The position numbers and the translations under genes are program-made. From contig JAOTOL010001369.1 of assembly GCA_034440575.1 (NCBI GenBank), positions 415,001 to 479,000 of the forward strand: a DNA stretch of 64,000 bases. The letters are read 5' to 3'. This document shows, piece by piece, positions 52,296-63,369 of this stretch. This stretch comes from Imbricaverruca yamaguchii. Lineage: Eukaryota; Arthropoda; Thecostraca; Neoverrucidae. The notes under the pieces were generated by a model. It had not been told where the DNA came from and made no database searches. It was given only the letters and a program-made list of their open reading frames with translations. How positions within the stretch are numbered: position 1 is the first letter of the stretch; each line of letters begins with the position of its first letter.

Positions 52296-55200
52296 CGGCA
52301 CGGCACCAGCGCACGCTTGGGGTCACCGAACAGTGATGTGCCATAGCGGAGGTGGCTGATAAGGAGTGCTCTGAGACGTATGCCACAGAATGTCAGTGGA
52401 ATACTCTGGACTCTGCAAAGGCTGCTGAAATATACATAGATGTGCCAAGAAGAACTTGTCTTCATATGGTTCCCTGTTGAGTTGTGATCGGATTCTGAGC
52501 CTACATGACTCACGTCCAAACCGAACAATTGAGAGCTGTGTTGCAGACAATTGTTTAACAGGAGTTGCACGTGTGCTGTAGATTGGCCAGATATGACACT
52601 ATACTGTGGGAAGGGCTCCGGCACAGGTCTCAAGGGAAGGGGATTCGGTTCACTCGATCTCCGCCATACACGTAGCGATAACCGAGCCCACCCCGGTAGC
52701 AGCGAAGCTCGCCCTCTCCCAGTCTCCCCTCGGAGGACCTAGACATTCGTCGTCGGGGAAAGCCGGCGCCCTTCACGCCCGTCCCATTGCACTTCGTGGA
52801 TCCGCTTCTCCTAGGTATTTTGTATTTGTTTGCGTCTTGCGTAGGAAGTGCTAATAATATGGCTTTGGTCACTCAATACAATTTTAATAATCATATCCAA
52901 GGCAAGAAGTCAGTATTTTCTCCACTAGAAGGCACCGGCTTTGGTCTTCACTTAGCCTGCCTTTCGAGCCTGACTTGCTCGAATAATGCGAAACTGCCGA
53001 CAGCATACAGATGGATGGTGTTTGAATATCGGAAAATATCTATGCTGCCGCCACGTAGTATATTTACCAATCTTTTTCGTCTGAACGTCAATTTTCAATC
53101 TGATCGCGTTGGTTCCGATTGCTTCCTGTTGGAAACTAAAAATAGGTCCCTCAGAAAATCGGCACTGTATTTGAACGAAACCAACGACTTGAGATAAGGG
53201 GAATTCTGACGTGAAGTGCCGAAATTTGGGTGAGCGCGGTTAATATTGCCCCTCTTCAGCATGGCGTCACACTGGAGAAGGGTGCGCGAAGGGAGAAGAC
53301 GCGATCATCTTGACATACGGATAGCGGAGACGATCCCCAAATAAACAATGACCAAATTTTTACTTCCAGCAAGAACCGCCCTAAATCGAAGACTCGTATG
53401 GGGTGAAGGCAAAGGGATCAATACGAAAGCCGGTTACATTATGGTATCCCCGAACTTTTTTTCACTCTGGATGACGGTGTTTCGACAAAGAAGCCCTAAG
53501 TACAAAAATGGGATCGTGTAATGATCAACTAAAATACGTAACTTTAGTATCACGGGCACAGGGCTTATTTGGATTCAGCAGCTCTGTAGTAGGCTTCAGG
53601 CTTCAAAGACGCGGCAGTTCTGGTGTAGGCTTTAGACTTTATGGGCTCGGCAGCTCCGTCCGATAGAATGTGTCATTGCATGAGTTACTTCTAAGTTTGT
53701 ATACGAAGGCCGAGCAAAGTTGCGCTTTTGCACGCCTTGAGGTTTATATCTTTGCGAAATTACTGTATGTCCTGCTTGGTAGTCGCGTCAAGAAGGGGTA
53801 GATACATTCTGGTAAATGCGAGCAACTAACAATCTTGAACAAACGAACAATCAATCGGCGAAGCAAAATCGCTGAAAACCAAGAGGTAAACTTAGACTTT
53901 TGCTTAATCGAACAGAGTGGTATTAAGACGGCGATGGTGAGTCTGATTTCCGAAGTCAACAGGGTCCCTATTGAGTAGCAGAGATGCTCAATGTAGCTCG
54001 TAGTGGACCGACGTAAGACCGACGTAAGACCGACGTAAGACCGACGTTAATGCTCACCCGGGCAACCGACAAATCTACCTATGCCGGGACTGGGCTCTTT
54101 TGAAGCCCCCCTAACTACGAACTGCATAAGCTATGATGCAATGCAGAACATCGTGAGAGAGCTTCTGTCATGTAGACACATAAGCAAACCTCATATTTGC
54201 AATTAGACCAATAATGAGGTCACCAGAGGTCATATCAAGCTAATATACAGATCTGGACGTAAATTCCTGGAAATGGCTAAGCAGGTCGAGATTGTTTTCT
54301 TTTAGCATTGTTTTCAAGAATTACATTAATGAATGCTTTGATGTTGATCATAGTAGAACAAAGTAAATACGGGGTAGCTCATGTCAGGTCAGAATAAGGC
54401 TGTATAACTAGATTCAGAACTATGCATGTTATATACACAGGGGAAATGACATTAGGAAGCTAATACAGCCTAGAGCTCATATATCTTCCTTCTATATTTT
54501 CGGTCATGCTATGGTCACCAGCGGTCATAATAGGTAAACCCAGTTACATGACCTATGTCTTGAGGAATTGCCTGCAAAATTTGAATGTATATGATCGGGT
54601 CCTTTCAACGGAACCGTTCAAGCAAGGCGTCTAAATTCTAAGGTCAGATCAGGCCAAGCCGAATGGTCAGGTTAAGTAAGTTCAAGCTTAAACACCCGGG
54701 TACACGAACATAACATAAACACCAAAATTGACGTTGAGCACTCCAAGAATAGCTGACATGATTCTGAGGCATCTCTCCGAGCTGTGAAGTGTCTGACCTC
54801 GTAACCTGACCTTGGTGTATCCTGGGACAATATATGGATTGATAAAAGCAGCACCTCAATCATTGTTTACATATACATTGCTTGTGAAACAATTCCAAGG
54901 GAAGCTCAACTCAAGTCAGATAAGATCACATCACGCGAGGCCAGGTCTTTTCAACTCAACAACCTGAAATATCATGTCAGGGTATTTCTCTCAGTCTTCT
55001 CAGGTCAAGACAAATGTACATTAAATGTCATGTCGCGCAATTTTGACGGGTGTCAAGCTGAATTTACAAATAACTTGGTGGGAAACCGCAACGTTCTCTG
55101 TAAGATAGCATTCCGTAGAATATGCATAATGCTATATCTGACTATGCGTCATTGACCTTCGACACGTATCCGAACACTAAATGGTTTTCATAAGCTCTGT

Positions 55201-55761
55201 ATCAACTTAGGCGTGATAAGTCACCGGCGAATTCCTTCGTTTTCACAATCAATATAGTAACATACGCGAACCTTCACCGGAACTCAGGTCAGTCAACTTG
55301 ACCTTAACTTTAATTGTGAGACAGTATATTTTCGCCTCGATGTGAATATACCATTACGGGTTTCGTGTTTATATGTAGGAACTATATCGAATGGCGGTAC
55401 TTTGAATATCCTGGAACCGGTTGGCGTTCTAGAGGTCATTACTCACTTCGACCCGTCCAAGCTCAGGCGCATGATGACCTGTGCCAAGAATGAACATGAG
55501 ATATGTAAAGCGAATGTGCAGGAAGCTACTGAGAATGTCGTGTCTTTGCGTCTCACTTGTTCGGTCGCTATTCCGGAAAACCCTGGAGAGGGGAGGGGCT
55601 CGGGAGCCTCCCGGTGCGGCGAAGTGGGTTCTAACTTAGGAACTTTGCAATAGTGAATTCAGATTTGAGATGTATTCAAGTTATTATGTACCGGAGGATG
55701 GATTCTGACAAGTGATGGGCGGCAAATCTCGACATGAAGAATCCGTTTTCGATGAACATTT
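52296..55761. other. Intergenic region between the two chitin synthase genes, first part
   Basis: No gene recognised. The sequence around 53238-53260 (GCGGTTAATATTGCCCCTCT) resembles the right flank of the MITE at 34787 and may be a remnant. A 10-11 bp GACCGACGTAA repeat (x4) lies at 54008-54048. The 103-codon ORF at 55342 resembles nothing known to me. Confidence 0.4.
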
Positions 55762-55776
55762 TGCCAAACTTGTCTG

Positions 55777-55931
55777 AATTGGATTGTGGCTTTACAACGC
55801 ACTCAGCAGCTGAGGCCATATGGCGTCGCCTGCCTCTCACCCTGGCAGGAAGGGCGGGCATCGCGGGGAATCGAACCCGATGCCTCTGGCTTGCCAGACG
55901 TTCAGCTTAACCACTGAGCTACCGACGCCCC
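55777..55931 (-). mobile_element. SINE family 3, intact, with 15-bp target duplication
   Basis: The minus strand begins GGCGTCGGTAGCTCAGTGGT (A box), has GGTTCGATTCCCCGCGATGC (B box), then a body ending TTGTAAAGCCACAATCC. It is flanked by TGCCAAACTTGTCTG (55762-55776) and TGCCGAACTTGTCTG (55932-55946), a 14/15 target-site duplication. Confidence 0.88.
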
Positions 55932-55946
55932 TGCCGAACTTGTCTG

Positions 55947-58195
55947 CATCGTTACCAAAACGGAGCTCTGATACCGGACAAGACGCACATATCACAAGCT
56001 TATCAACGTGCACGAGCTTCCGTCGTGATTGCATTCGAGATTCGTCTCGACAGGCATCAACATCACGAAGTCCGAGGGTAGAACGATTGCGACAACAAAC
56101 CAAAGCTCCTCATTGTCATGATTGATGTATTCGACACGAATGTGTGCACCCTCGACCACTGCATGACTTCATGTCGCCACTCCTGACTGCAGCTCACCAC
56201 CCCACTCGGCACCGCCCCCGCCTCGTCGCCGCCGACCAAGCTCGGGTACGTCGGCACCGACTGCCGAGCCAGCCGACTGCATCATCGACCGCGCCGTTCC
56301 GCCGGCCCAGCCCCTAGAGACACACGCTCATCAGCTGGTCTCACGCGCAGCCTTCATTGGCATGGTGTCATGGTCAACTGGTCTCACGAGCGGGTCGCAT
56401 GTGGCAATCGCCTCAGTCGACTCGAGACCGCCAGCATTTCCCCGTCTTCCGCACAGACCACCCGGATGCAAAACGTGCGGTGGAATTGCGTCGTGTGCGC
56501 TCTCAGCAGAAGCACACCACGTCATTTGGTCCACACGTACAAAGCACACGCTACCACGCAATTTGGACCAGGCAAGCCCACACCCACTCAGCAGAAGCAC
56601 ACCACGCCTAAACACGTTACAAAGCCCACTGGACCAGGAAAGCCCAGACCCACCCAGCACACCATGTCTACGCATGCTGCAAAGCCCGTTGACCAGGATA
56701 TACCAGTTCAGGATGCGCGTGGTGCGCATGGTGGCGGTCGGGGAGAATCAACAGTTTCCTCCGGCATGGCAGCGCTGGCAGACAATGGGTGGTGGCTCTG
56801 AAAGAGCCATGGCAGTCCACGATCTGATACAGGTTTACCTGATCAGCTATATGTGCCGGCGGAACAACTGGTTCCTTTAATAACTCCCACTGGGTGAGCG
56901 ATGCATTCGCCAGCATCGATTCGGGAACAAGCTAAAAGGTTATGTTCAGACAAAAAAGCGCGTCGAAGGTGGCAGAAATTCATAATGTTAAACTCAGGTC
57001 ACAGATTATTTGTTTTCCGCATGCACGCGAGCTTTGTACAAGTGCGGAAGAAATTGGGTTCTGATATTCTATCAGATGCTTGCAATCGAATATGAAACGT
57101 GCCTGAAAGCAAATACGTTTCAGAATAAATACACATGAGGATCTCTTTCTTTAGCATCAAGCCAATAGGTGAAATTGTGGGTAACCGCACCTAAGGAAAG
57201 GCAGTAGTAGCACTAATGTAAGGCGCCATCGCAGCGGCTGGGTGGATGAGAGGAAGACACAGGTTTCGGCTCCAGGCACAGGGTCGACGCCGTACTGCGA
57301 CATGAAACCTGTGGACCGAACCAAGCCACGCATTCCCGGCAACGCATGCAAGGGCTTTTGCACAACCTCTTTGCGTATAAATTCCGTAACATTGTACGAG
57401 TAAAAAAAGTAACTAAGGATATCAATTCGGCATAGTCAATTCACATAAACGATACGTGCTCCACATTGGACGTAGGAGCCAGATTGTGGAAATGGCGCCT
57501 GCAACTTCTGCATATGGGCATTTGAAGTCGATCGAATTAAAGCAGAAGTGGCTCCAGTCTTACCGAACTTGGGCTCGTCTGCGGAATATTATCAACGTAT
57601 CGCAAGTTCAATTGCACTATAGTGAAGTGAAGACAAATCGATCCAATTCTTCGAGTGCTGAAGTGGAAAGATGAGTTAAGGAGACTTGGTGAACCCATCT
57701 TCTGTTGCATCACATATCATTGTCAAGCTTGAATAGTAATTAATAAAACACCAGCTATGTGATCTTTCTTAGGCGATATTAGTGAACTCGCTTCAGCATA
57801 AATTGCATGACCTAAGGTCAATATCTTCAGGGTTAAATGAAGTCGAAATCTGCTGCCGCTTCGCTATACCGACGAAACCTGGTGACATTGACCGCTCGGC
57901 GTTTTCTTTTGCGTGTAGGATGCACCGATCAATTTTTAACAAAGTCGCGAAGCTTCATTACAATATCCATGCCCATTTATGACATATCGTGAAAAAGTAG
58001 AAGGGCGGGCGGATCCCTCTCCGGTGCGCGTGTTAATAGCTGTTCTTGCTTCAGCACTAAAAGCAATCAATGAAATGCACTATGACGAATTGCCAAATCA
58101 AAACAGCTGCCAAGTAGTGTACCGGCCCTTCTTGTTGCGCAGTCTTCCGGCTTAGCTACAGCGCATAAAACCATCCAGTCTGCGAGTACTGAGAA
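55947..58195. other. Intergenic region, second part
   Basis: No gene recognised. ORFs of up to 172 codons at 56331-56880 overlap in all frames and lack protein-like features. Confidence 0.4.
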
Positions 58196-58203
58196 CACGA
58201 CAT

Positions 58204-58290
58204 GGTACAATCACCAGGGATCACCGCCAGGGATCACCACCAGGGATCACCACCAGGGATCACCACCAGGGATCAATCACGAGGGATCAT
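58204..58290 (+). repeat. 15-bp x5 array
   Basis: Units of CCAGGGATCACCACC. Confidence 0.9.
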
Positions 58291-58539
58291 CGCGTCCCTG
58301 CAGGAACGCCACAGCGTCCTCCTCTAACACGCCACTGTATCACAGGCTATTACAAAAGGCTCCCTCGCGGCCAACCACTTGGCTAAAAACGTGTCGGCGT
58401 CAGTTCTGCTGATGGCACACGGTCAGATGTGCTGTCCAGAGTGCGCTCACGTATTCGTCAGCGGCATCCGACATATTCTCCTACTTTCCTGTCATGGTTC
58501 CGACAATAATAACGACAGATCATCTTCTCGGCAGACGGT

Positions 58540-58645
58540 CGCATGCGACGGCTGTCGGGCGGCTGTCTGGTGGCTGCCCGGCGCCTGTTCGATGGCTGTC
58601 CGGTGACTGTCCGGCGGCTGTCCGGCGGCTGTCCGGTTGGCGGTC
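58540..58645 (-). repeat. Degenerate GGCGGCTGTCCG repeats
   Basis: GGCGGCTGTCC recurs about seven times with indels, downstream of CHS-B on the minus strand. Confidence 0.7.
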
Positions 58646-58737
58646 GAGCCACACGGCACCGAGGCGTTTTCGTGGAGCGACTTTCCGATCCGGTCGGGTC
58701 GCCGCGCCTGACTGCAGGACGGCGCGCCGGCGGCCCA

Positions 58738-58957
58738 ACCGCGACGCCAGCGCCACCTGCGGCGGCCCAACCGCGACGCCAGCGCCACCTGCGGCGGCCC
58801 AACCGCGACGCCAGCGCCACCAGCGGCGACCCAACCGCGACGCCAGCGCCACCGGCGGCGGCCCAACCGCGACGCCAGCGCCACCAGCGGCCGCCCGACC
58901 GCGACGCCAGCGCCACCAGCGGCGGCCCGACCGCGACGCCAGCGCCACCAGCGGCAG
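58738..58957 (-). repeat. 30-bp x~7 array directly after the CHS-B stop
   Basis: On the plus strand the unit reads CGACGCCAGCGCCACCAGCG followed by GCGGCCCAAC. It begins about 10 bases past the stop on the minus strand. Ten codons per unit make it open in several frames. Confidence 0.95.
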
Positions 58958-58966
58958 CGGTGGCGC

Positions 58967-59155
58967 TCAGCGGCGCCCCAGCGTGCCGCCCTGCTCGGGG
59001 TCGTGCCACGTGACGGCCGTGACGGCGGGCGGCGCCTCGTCGCCGGAGCTGTTCTCGTAGCCGTCGTTGTGGTGCGTGCCGTTGGGCGCGTTGCTCGGCG
59101 GCACGAACGCGCCCTGCAGACTCTCCACGCCCGAGACGTTCGAGGCCCGGTTGCG
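58967..59155 (-). CDS. CHS-B last exon
   Basis: Acceptor GTGTGCCGCAG, stop at 58969-58967; phase 0. Encodes [20 protein letters not shown] then [20 protein letters not shown] and [20 protein letters not shown]. The GYENSSGDE stretch parallels the CHS-A C-terminus. Confidence 0.83.
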   Translation of the reverse strand, partial: RNRASNVSGVESLQGAFVPPSNAPNGTHHNDGYENSSGDEAPPAVTAVTWHDPEQGGTLGRR

Positions 59156-61386
59156 CTGCGGCACACGGTCGTGTCCGATGAAGGGGCGGCGTTGGCCGAG
59201 TGGTTAAGGTGTTGGGCTCTGGGTACCAGAGGTCCCGGGTTCGACACTCCCACCGTTCAGGACGTTTTCCAATCCCGCGGCCCATCGGCGAAGTAGTGTG
59301 GGCGGCGCCATTAGCCGTGAATGTGCATGAAGTGCGTCGTGAACCACCCAACAAACAAACAAACAAAACAAACGTGTCCGATGAAGTCGGGTCGTTCAGG
59401 TTTAGCGACAATGATTTACATGTCGAGCGTGTTCCGGGTCAGCAATAAGAGTTCATTCAAACTGGTCTACTTATACATCATCCGGGGACAGGCTTTCGGT
59501 GCGACCCAGGTATCGCAGAACGACTTAAATCACACACGATAGCTGAGCTGACATATTTTGTCTCGCATGTCATTATTGCAGCCTGAAAACTACGTGGTCT
59601 TGCTAAATGCAGCCCCCATGCATCTGTACCTTTTTGTTGTACTGGTTTCCAACGCCAAGGGTTTCCATCTTCTTCTTTTGCCTCTCCTGCATTACGGAGT
59701 TTTTCCTCTGCTCCAGGGCCTTCAGTGCGTCAGCCCTCATGCTCATTCTTCTCATGTTTCCAAGGATGGGAGTACCTGAAACACCAAGGTATACTAATCG
59801 ATGAGAAGATACAATTCCTGAATCGTGCGCTTTCACTGATGCGGCACTTTAGTGCAGAGAAGGTGGAAGAATTTGATGGAAGAATTTGAGGTGCAAGAAT
59901 TTGATGGCCATTGCGGCAAATATTTTGTCTCGACAGGTTAATCACTGCATGCCATCGTTCGGACACCTTAATTCACTGGGCGCAAGAGTACGACCATTAC
60001 ATTAATTAGTTGACACAACAACACATCATGGTACGATAAGTCAACACATAGGAGTTCCAGGGTAGCCACATCCCGCACCATAGTCCGGGAAGTAGGATTT
60101 CGATCCACCCAGGAGAGCGCTTCTGTTCGTCTGAAACGATTTCAGTATAATGGCCATTAGTTCGCTAGATGAAATCAGATTCATTTTCCGATATATTCGG
60201 AGTGAATTCGTTCATATTCTTCCTTCGCAGGAGTGAACTTCTTGCTCCTTAAAAGGGAAGGTTCTTCAATCTTGTTCCTCTTTGACGAAACCGGATTCTT
60301 TGCTTCTGTCGGTGATCGTTCCCTAAATATCCTCACACCCTGACCCCGATGGCCTCTCCCTCATCGCACCGGCAATCCTCACCGATTTCCTCGGTGATCC
60401 CTTACCCATCGCCTCGGTGGTCCTCACACATCGCCTCGGTGACCCTCACCCCTCACATCGGTGACCCTCACCCCTCACATCGGTGACCATAACCCCTCAC
60501 ATCGGTGGCCATCTACCCCCCACATCGGTGACCCTCACCCCTCACATCGGGGACCCTCACCCACCACCTCGGTGATACACACCAATCTCCTCGGTGATAC
60601 ACACCAATCTCCTCGGTGGCCCTCACCCCTCCCCTCCCTCGTGCTCAGTGGCCGCTCACCGTCCCCTCGCCTCGATTCCTCTCGCCAGCCGCGCGCTCAC
60701 CCTCGGCGTTGTTTTCGTTCAGCCTCTGGAACCGCTTGCGGAACGCCACGTCCAGCGTGCCGATCGGCTGCCGCTTCTGCTGCTGGTGCACCAGGTTCTG
60801 GATGGTCTTGCGGCGCGCCAGCCGGTTGTCGCCGTCGTACGGCTCGGCGCGGTCCTCGCGCAGGCGCTGCATGTTCCTGACGATCTCGACGGCGTTCTTG
60901 CGCAGCATCTCCTCGGGTGTGTCCTTCTCCTGGTGACGGGGGAGCGACGTGTCGGGGCGCTTCAAAACAGACGACGCGCCGACACCGGCAGCGGCTGACA
61001 GCGGTGGACTCTTCGCTGCAGTAAGGTTTCGATAATGCGCACAAAACTATTGCCGTGCATCATAACATTATCGTGTGTTAAATGTTCCGATTGCTACAAG
61101 TTCGAATTAGTTTGCTTCCGTAATCCATTTCAGTTCCCGGCCAGATTCTATAGATTACCTTCAATGCAATTGGTTTTCATAGTAACATGACACGACCCGG
61201 CTGCCACTGGATCCACACTGAGGTTTACTATGGAGACATGACGTTTGATAAATGTGACGATGTTGCGGTGTGACTGCCATGTTGTCATAGCCATGACATG
61301 ACGTGAAAAAGGACATTATTGGCCTGAAGGGCGCTTGGACCAAAGGTGAGCTCCGAATTGAAATATCATATATATACATACATGTA

Positions 61387-61467
<81 letters not shown>

Positions 61468-63369
61468 ATATATGCATATATATTTATATATAAATATATA
61501 TACCTATATATATTATATTTTATACATATATATATAGTGGCATAGATCATTGGTGGAAAGGACATCATGATCGCAATGTGGTCGTGGTGTGATTGTGGCG
61601 TGACGTGCCGTGACGTGGTGTGATTGTGGTGTGACGTGCCGTGACGTGGTGTGATTGTGGCGTGACGTGCCGTGACGTGGTGTGATTGTGGCGTGACGTG
61701 CCGTGACGTGGTGTGATTGTGGTGTGACGTGCCGTGACGTGGTGTGATTGTGGCGTGACGTGCCGTGACGTGGTGTGACTGCACAGGTCGGTTGCTCACC
61801 TCAGAGCTGCAGCAGTTGCCGAGCTCGCACGACGCCATGATGTGCGACAGCGTGCCGAACCGATGGAACAACATGGCCAGGAACTGGATGATGAGGATCA
61901 GCGCGAAGAAGAACACGAACACCAGGCCAATGGGCTCCATTTGCAGGTACTCCTTGCTGATGATGGTCTGCGAATGGCGACATGAAGCGCAGGTCAGACA
62001 ATGGGCGAAGCCCCATCAGGCCAAGGGGAACTTACACCTCACAACTGGGCCGGGTACGACTTCACAGGTCATCGGAAGCGACAATCCTTTGGCGAGCAGG
62101 AGGGCTTAACACGAGGATGAAACAGCCGTAGAATGGCAAGTCATTTAATTAACTTCACCTGCCCGGTTCCAATTTCTAAGGTACGTATTGTCCTTCATTA
62201 TTACCACGGACCACCATCTGCAAGGATGGTGCACTTCACACATCATTTTAACAAGCAACCTAATGGAAAGCAAACTGCAGCTAGCAACAGCCATGAGCAA
62301 CATGCGATCAAGGGGGTGAGTAGTCTAGGGGTAAGTTGCTCGTCTCACAATCCAAAGGTTGTGAGTTCGAGTCTCACCTGTCGCTACTCCTCGCCCGCGA
62401 CCAATCGGCGTGAGAGATTGGCGACGGTGCATGACTCGACGGTCGATGTGTCGTAAAACCAATAACCAACCAACATGCGACCACCATTAACAAGGGTAGG
62501 GTCAGCAGTCAGGCTCCAGTCAGCAGCCGCACCTGTCCCGTCTCCTCTATCAGGGTGACGTTGGTCTTGACGCCGAGCGGCCAGTTGACGTGCAGGTTGT
62601 CCTTGTTCAGCTGCAGCAGGAACACGATCAGGCAGTAGAGCGCGTTGCACATGAAGAAGATGAAGACCGACTGGTTGCGCAGTTCGGCCAGGTCGTTGGC
62701 GATGCGGGTCTGCAGCGAGCCGGGACGGTGTGAGCGGAGTAGTGAGCCGCGATGGTCACGATGGTCGGCATGGGCAGCAACAGCGGGCGTCGAGTCTTCT
62801 TCATCGTCAAAAATTACTACTCCAAATCATACCGAGAGTGTGGTTCGTTAAACATTCATTTGCAGAATGTTGTCTCGGCGTATGCTCACAGGAAGACATC
62901 ATGAGCACGAAGCAGACAAATGGTGTCGCGAAAGCCGAATGACGACGCACGTACACACGCTTTAACATTTGGGTTGCTCCCCACACAGGGCCCAACGCCC
63001 GAAACTTCAGCACGTGTGTCTAGCACATCGTCCAAGAACAGCCGCGGTGCTGCTCGTTGCATAACCGGGACGCTTAATGGGACTGTTGACACGCCAGACA
63101 GGCAGATGGAATAACTTGGAAATGTTAGTGTGAATGCCGTCGTGTGGTACAGTCGTTCCGATCTGATGGAGACAGTCGTCACGCGCGTACCCAGTCGAAC
63201 CGTACCTTCTCGGCTTTGTCCTCGTCGATGGGAAAGAGATACTTGGCCAGCAGATCGTTCCAGAACTGCACCTCGTTGGGCTGCAGGTACTCCACCTTGC
63301 CCTTTCGCAGCACCTTGTCTTCGATCCAGAGTGGGTTCTTCAGCTGGTCTCTCTTCTCTTTCGGCTCGC
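58967..63369 (-). CDS. Chitin synthase CHS-B, 3' part (last six exons)
   Basis: C-terminal third of a second plasma-membrane chitin synthase. Exons on the minus strand: 63369-63206, 62709-62533, 61967-61800, 60929-60701, 59775-59630 and 59155-58967, joining in phase into 1,073 nt (357 codons with the stop). They correspond one for one to CHS-A exons 16-21 with identical phases. The product has [20 protein letters not shown], two membrane spans ([40 protein letters not shown]) and a basic tail with ARRKTIQNL and [12 protein letters not shown], as in CHS1/kkv proteins. The catalytic part lies beyond 64000. It is more conserved than CHS-A, so CHS1 identity is favoured but unproven. A recent SINE sits just upstream of the last exon. 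Confidence 0.92.
59184..59373 (+). mobile_element. SINE family 1, intact, with perfect 13-bp target duplication
   Basis: Flanked by GTGTCCGATGAAG at 59171-59183 and 59374-59386. Head GGCGTTGGCCGAGTGGTTAA, B box CGGGTTCGACACTCCC, body GGCGGCGCCATTAGCCGTGA, tail AACAAACAAACAAACAAAAC. Perfect duplication implies a recent insertion. It is antisense to CHS-B and 15 bp upstream of the last acceptor. Confidence 0.95.
59630..59775 (-). CDS. CHS-B exon, basic tail (equivalent to CHS-A exon 20)
   Basis: Acceptor GGTGTTTCAG, donor AAAAAG|GTACAG; phase 1 to 0. Encodes [20 protein letters not shown] then [20 protein letters not shown]. Same phases and composition as CHS-A exon 20 (NMSKRRATIKAFQDRRKSVQ). 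Confidence 0.85.
59776..60409 (-). other. CHS-B intron, unique part
   Basis: No gene or repeat. A 13-bp GGAAGAATTTGA duplication lies at 59865-59890. Confidence 0.5.
60410..60640 (-). repeat. 21-bp x~10 array near a CHS-B donor
   Basis: On the plus strand, CTCACCCCTCACATCGGTGA plus C recurs. Read on the minus strand each unit holds GGGGTGAGGGTCACC, with GGTGAG donor-like hexamers. It lies about 60 bp past the donor at 60701. Confidence 0.9.
60701..60929 (-). CDS. CHS-B exon, cytosolic tail (equivalent to CHS-A exon 19)
   Basis: Acceptor CCGTCACCAG, donor GCCGAGG|GTGAGC; phase 0 to 1. Encodes [20 protein letters not shown] then [20 protein letters not shown] and [20 protein letters not shown], very close to CHS1 proteins. 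Confidence 0.95.
60930..61365 (-). other. CHS-B intron, unique part
   Basis: No gene recognised. Confidence 0.5.
61366..61535. repeat. (TA)n-rich tract
   Basis: TATATA with CA interruptions over about 170 bases. Spurious low-complexity ORFs. Confidence 0.97.
61565..61785 (-). repeat. 30-bp x~7.5 array just after a CHS-B donor
   Basis: On the plus strand the unit reads GTGACGTGCCGTGACGTGGT then GTGATTGTGG. It ends about 15 bases from the donor at 61799. Confidence 0.95.
61800..61967 (-). CDS. CHS-B exon, last membrane span (equivalent to CHS-A exon 18)
   Basis: Acceptor CCATTCGCAG, donor TCTGAG|GTGAGC; phase 0 to 0. Encodes [20 protein letters not shown] then [20 protein letters not shown] and [14 protein letters not shown]. 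Confidence 0.96.
61968..62307 (-). other. CHS-B intron, unique part
   Basis: No gene recognised. Confidence 0.5.
62308..62471 (+). mobile_element. SINE family 2, intact, with target duplication
   Basis: Head GGTGAGTAGTCTAGGGGTAA, B box GAGTTCGAGTCTCACC, body CGCGACCAATCGGCGTGAGA, tail AAAACCAATAACCAACC. AACATGCGA flanks both sides (62299-62307 and 62472-62480). Antisense to CHS-B. Confidence 0.9.
62533..62709 (-). CDS. CHS-B exon, 59 codons (equivalent to CHS-A exon 17)
   Basis: Acceptor CTCGCTGCAG, donor GGACAG|GTGCGG; phase 0 to 0. Encodes [20 protein letters not shown] then [20 protein letters not shown] and [19 protein letters not shown]. Exactly 177 nt, the size of the alternatively spliced exon of insect CHS1. 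No partner copy was seen in the two flanking introns. Confidence 0.96.
63206..63369 (-). CDS. CHS-B exon (equivalent to CHS-A exon 16)
   Basis: Acceptor GTTCCCTCAG, donor GAGAAG|GTACGG; phase 1 to 0. Encodes [20 protein letters not shown] then [20 protein letters not shown] and [14 protein letters not shown]. Confidence 0.95.

Noticed and set aside
59184..59260. tRNA-Leu/Ser-like sequence as a functional tRNA gene
   Set aside because: It has A and B boxes but is the head of a SINE with shared body, tail and target duplication; the same holds for the other copies.
58458..59411. 317-codon minus ORF
   Set aside because: Runs through the post-stop array and a SINE in a frame different from CHS-B.
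62308..62385. tRNA-like gene
   Set aside because: SINE family 2 head with target duplications and a retroposon tail.
62807..63013. Second version of the 59-codon CHS-B exon
   Set aside because: The minus frame [14 protein letters not shown] looks loosely similar but lacks the LLQLNKD and WPLGV motifs.
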